From Bacteroidota bacterium (GTDB lineage Bacteria; Bacteroidota; Bacteroidia; Bacteroidales; P3): DNA of 8,971 bases. The notes below the pieces were generated by a model, which did not search any database, was not told where the DNA came from, and saw nothing but the letters and a program-made list of their open reading frames with translations. Positions 8,024 to 8,971 of the stretch are shown one piece after another. Each line of letters begins with the position of its first letter. Within the stretch, counting starts at the first letter, position 1. Made by a program: the position numbers and the translations under genes. The stretch is taken from positions 1 to 8,971 of the forward strand of contig JAUNWC010000044.1 in assembly GCA_030540495.1 (NCBI GenBank). The letters run 5' to 3'.

Positions 8024-8109
8024 AAAAAATATTTTGAAGTTAGCATAACCACAACACAACTTTTTTAGTTTTTAGATATTTTTTACAACTCCAAAAGCAA
8101 ATAATATTG

Positions 8110-8117
8110 TATTTTTG
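8110..8117 (+). promoter_or_regulatory. Bacteroidota -7 box for yidD
   Basis: TATTTTTG is an exact TAnnTTTG match 21 bases before the yidD ATG, implying a short leader of about 15 bases. A clear -33 TTTG is not visible; the upstream 20-30 bases are simply T-rich. It diverges from the lipoprotein-gene box about 90 bp away. Because the region is T-rich, a chance match is possible. Confidence 0.6.
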
Positions 8118-8138
8118 TGAAGATAGTTTTTTTGAGAA

Positions 8139-8408
8139 ATGAAACATAACAGAGTATTAAAATTATTAAGCAAAGTGTTATCCCCTCTTGCCCAGTTGCT
8201 TAGTAGGGTGTTTATATTGCTTATAAATTTTTATAGGTATTGTATTTCACCGCTTACTCCACCCTCTTGCCGTTTTACTCCCACTTGTTCGCAATATGCC
8301 TTAGAGGCAATAAAAAAGTATGGACCATTTAAGGGAGGTTTTCTTTCTTTGAAAAGAATCCTAAAATGTAATCCTTGGGGACCAAGCGGTTACGACCCCG
8401 TTCCATAA
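8139..8408 (+). CDS. yidD: Membrane protein insertion efficiency factor YidD
   Basis: YidD is a small inner-membrane-associated protein that aids YidC-dependent insertion of membrane proteins. The 89-residue product matches the family throughout. It has a basic, amphipathic N-terminus (1-22), FILLINFYRYCISPLTPPSC (25-44), RFTPTCSQYALEAI (45-58), GPFKGGFLSLKRILKC (62-77) and the C-terminal NPWGPSGYDPVP (78-89). The conserved cysteines are C44, C50 and C77. Length is normal. In many bacteria yidD sits between rnpA and yidC, but here it stands alone, divergent from the lipoprotein gene and followed by repeats. The leader has only a weak purine stretch (GAGA) before the ATG. No ordinary terminator follows, so the palindromic element downstream may end its transcript. 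Confidence 0.95.
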   Translation: MKHNRVLKLLSKVLSPLAQLLSRVFILLINFYRYCISPLTPPSCRFTPTCSQYALEAIKKYGPFKGGFLSLKRILKCNPWGPSGYDPVP

Positions 8409-8440
8409 AGTTTTTATAAGTTACAGCCACAGGGTGTTTA

Positions 8441-8496
8441 TAGGTTGTTATAGGTTTGGATAGGTTAACATAGGTTGTAATAAGTTGGGATAGGAG
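8441..8496 (+). repeat. Left array of a 10-bp unit (ATAGGTTNNN)
   Basis: TAGGTT begins at exactly 8441, 8451, 8461 and 8471, continues as TAAGTT at 8481 and ends as TAGGAG at 8491. This makes six units at a strict 10-bp period, with three variable bases per unit. Bases 8450-8495 can pair with 8565-8610 of the opposite array at 36 of 46 positions by my hand count. Confidence 0.9.
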
Positions 8497-8540
8497 ACGC
8501 ATAAGCGTATGACAAAAGTAATGGCTTTGCCCTTATAGGT

Positions 8541-8553
8541 CAGCCTCAGGCTG
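8541..8553. repeat. Mini-hairpin CAGCC-TCA-GGCTG
   Basis: A perfect 5-bp stem with a 3-nt loop lies near the centre of the element. Bases 8677-8689, inside the right terminal repeat, hold the same stem with loop TGT. An additional ACGC-ATAA-GCGT hairpin with a 4-nt loop lies near 8497-8508. Confidence 0.8.
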
Positions 8554-8564
8554 TGGCTTTGCCC

Positions 8565-8654
8565 TCCTATAATAACCTATGCTAACTTATGCTAACCTAT
8601 CCCAACCTATAAGGAGCCGTAGGCTCCAACCTATGCTAACCTATGCCAACCTAT
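8565..8654 (-). repeat. Right array of the same 10-bp unit, inverted
   Basis: The reverse-complement motif (AACCTAT and close variants) ends at 8570, 8580, 8590 (AACTTAT), 8600 and 8610. After a 24-base step holding a hairpin, it ends again at 8634, 8644 and 8654. That is eight units in exact 10-bp register on each side of the interruption. The common spacer is GCT or GCC. The array is inverted relative to 8441-8496. Confidence 0.9.
8613..8627. repeat. Mini-hairpin GGAGCC-GTA-GGCTCC
   Basis: This perfect 6-bp stem with a 3-nt loop interrupts the right 10-bp array between the units ending at 8610 and 8634. Its GC-rich sequence contrasts with the surrounding AT-rich DNA. Confidence 0.85.
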
Positions 8655-8695
8655 CAACCGGCTTTGCCCAATAAAACAGCCTGTGGCTGAAAATT

Positions 8696-8714
8696 TTTTA
8701 ATTGCCAATTAAAA
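8696..8714. repeat. 19-bp palindrome next to the element
   Basis: TTTTAATTG-C-CAATTAAAA is a perfect inverted repeat with 9-bp arms and a single central base, starting six bases beyond the right terminal repeat. It resembles a dimeric regulator operator or an insertion-site palindrome. Its loop is too short to form a stable RNA hairpin at full arm length. Confidence 0.7.
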
Positions 8715-8752
8715 CTCAAATTTGACAAACTTTGCTTGATTATCAGCGATTT

Positions 8753-8775
8753 AGCCTTTTTAAAAAGGGCTTTTT
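8753..8775 (+). terminator. Terminator-like hairpin with U-tract
   Basis: AGCCTTTTT (8753-8761) pairs with AAAAAGGGCT (8762-8771) apart from one extra G, and is followed by a T-run. A second GGGCTTTTTT follows at 8777-8786. With no intervening loop the innermost A-T pairs would open to form one. It could end plus-strand transcription reading out of yidD through the repeats. CAGCGATTTA occurs on both sides (8744-8753 and 8796-8805). Confidence 0.45.
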
Positions 8776-8852
8776 CGGGCTTTTTTGCTGAAAAACAGCG
8801 ATTTATGAGAATTTTTCTTGAAAATTTTTAATTTTTTCTTCGTTTCAGAAAA

Positions 8853-8971
8853 ATGAATCTTGCTTTCGTTGGAACGAATCTTGCTTTCGAGAAAATAAAA
8901 CGAAGATTCGTTCTTACTGATTATCAAGTAGTTACGTGGGTAAAAATGAGGGAAAATTATATAAGGCTATT
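8853..8971 (+). CDS. Possible start of an unknown ORF, runs off the edge
   Basis: An ATG at 8853 opens a frame of 39 codons without a stop to the window end. The peptide begins MNLAFVGTNLAFEKIKRRF, in which NLAF repeats every seven residues because of the 21-bp DNA repeat. There is no recognisable family, no ribosome binding site and no exact TAnnTTTG box close upstream, and the sequence is repeat-derived. It could be the real start of a gene or a chance frame in a repeat; I lean toward the latter. Confidence 0.2.
   Translation, partial: MNLAFVGTNLAFEKIKRRFVLTDYQVVTWVKMRENYIRL
8855..8889 (+). repeat. Direct repeat GAATCTTGCTTTCG, 21-bp period
   Basis: Identical 14-base copies lie at 8855-8868 and 8876-8889. 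The 21-base period equals seven codons in the frame opening at 8853. Between them TTCGTT-GG-AACGAA (8865-8878) is a small palindrome. Confidence 0.85.
8872..8913. repeat. 11-bp inverted repeat
   Basis: GAACGAATCTT (8872-8882) and AAGATTCGTTC (8903-8913) are perfect inverted copies separated by 20 bases. The left arm overlaps the second copy of the 21-bp direct repeat. There is no T-run after it, so it is not a conventional terminator. Confidence 0.8.

Larger units (their letters stand above)
8523..8669. repeat. Three copies of GGCTTTGCCC
   Basis: The decamer GGCTTTGCCC occurs at 8523-8532, 8555-8564 and 8660-8669, all on the plus strand. Each can fold as GGC-TTT-GCC, the same small-stem, 3-nt-loop design as the other mini-hairpins in the element. 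The first two copies flank the central CAGCC-TCA-GGCTG hairpin. Confidence 0.8.
8424..8689. mobile_element. MITE-like 266-bp palindromic element, no transposase
   Basis: Bases 8424-8439 (CAGCCACAGGGTGTTT) and the reverse complement of 8674-8689 (CAGCCACAGGCTGTTT) agree at 15 of 16 positions, giving terminal inverted repeats. Between them lie two 10-bp-unit arrays in opposite orientation and several mini-hairpins. The element has no reading frame of note and I see no clear target-site duplication (TTA on the left, AAA on the right). A MITE, a REP/BIME-like unit, or a structured 3' region of the yidD transcript are all possible. The terminal repeats are seen directly; mobility is inferred. Confidence 0.55.

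Noticed and set aside
8441..8654. Regularly spaced repeats as a CRISPR array
   Set aside because: The units are 10 bp with only 3 variable bases, occur in both orientations, and there are no unique spacers of about 30 bp or cas genes.
8409..8971. Replication origin or plasmid iterons
   Set aside because: I found no DnaA-box cluster (TTATNCACA), no dnaA or rep gene, and the units are in inverted arrays rather than one tandem iteron set.
8409..8971. tRNA or other standard structured RNA among the hairpins
   Set aside because: No cloverleaf, T-loop GTTCRANNC or other known RNA consensus was found; the stems are short and isolated.

Overview
The window looks like chromosome of a low-GC member of the Bacteroidota, most likely Bacteroidales. 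The grounds are AT-rich coding sequence, almost no Shine-Dalgarno sites, two exact TAnnTTTG promoter boxes (the Bacteroides-type -7 element), a lipoprotein ApbE, and an SPEG-type OmpA/TPR lipoprotein of a kind I associate with Bacteroidales. The genus cannot be read from the sequence.

Layout. Bases 1-190 hold the 3' end of an unrecognised gene, followed by a weak terminator-like hairpin. Bases 265-6086 carry five plus-strand genes separated by -4 to 19 bases, so probably one operon: a five-TM LtaS/sulfatase-fold membrane protein whose active site is almost entirely lost, the flavin transferase ApbE, a RecD-like superfamily 1 helicase (its ATG overlaps the apbE stop), the NAD(P)HX dehydratase NnrD as a stand-alone domain, and the Holliday junction nuclease RuvC. 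A perfect 15-bp stem at 6085-6120 ends this operon and also the converging minus-strand gene. That gene (6139-7968) encodes a lipoprotein with a beta-rich N-terminal domain, an OmpA-like domain and C-terminal TPRs. It diverges from yidD (8139-8408), and each has its own TAnnTTTG box in the 164-bp gap.

Bases 8409-8971 contain no convincing gene and are the most unusual part. A 266-bp element (8424-8689) is bounded by 16-bp terminal inverted repeats differing at one base. It is filled with two oppositely oriented arrays of a 10-bp unit (consensus ATAGGTTNNN), spaced at exactly one helical turn, and interspersed with tiny stem-loops (mostly 3-nt loops). It has no transposase and resembles a MITE-like or REP-like palindromic unit. 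To its right lie a 19-bp palindrome, a terminator-like hairpin, a 21-bp-period repeat and an 11-bp inverted repeat near the edge, where a short reading frame runs off the window.

Functionally the operon mixes envelope biology (sulfatase-fold protein, ApbE), metabolite repair (NnrD) and DNA repair or recombination (RecD-like helicase, RuvC). I see no defence system, CRISPR array, tRNA or rRNA. The best candidates for something undescribed are the degenerate sulfatase-fold protein and the 10-bp-phased palindromic element.
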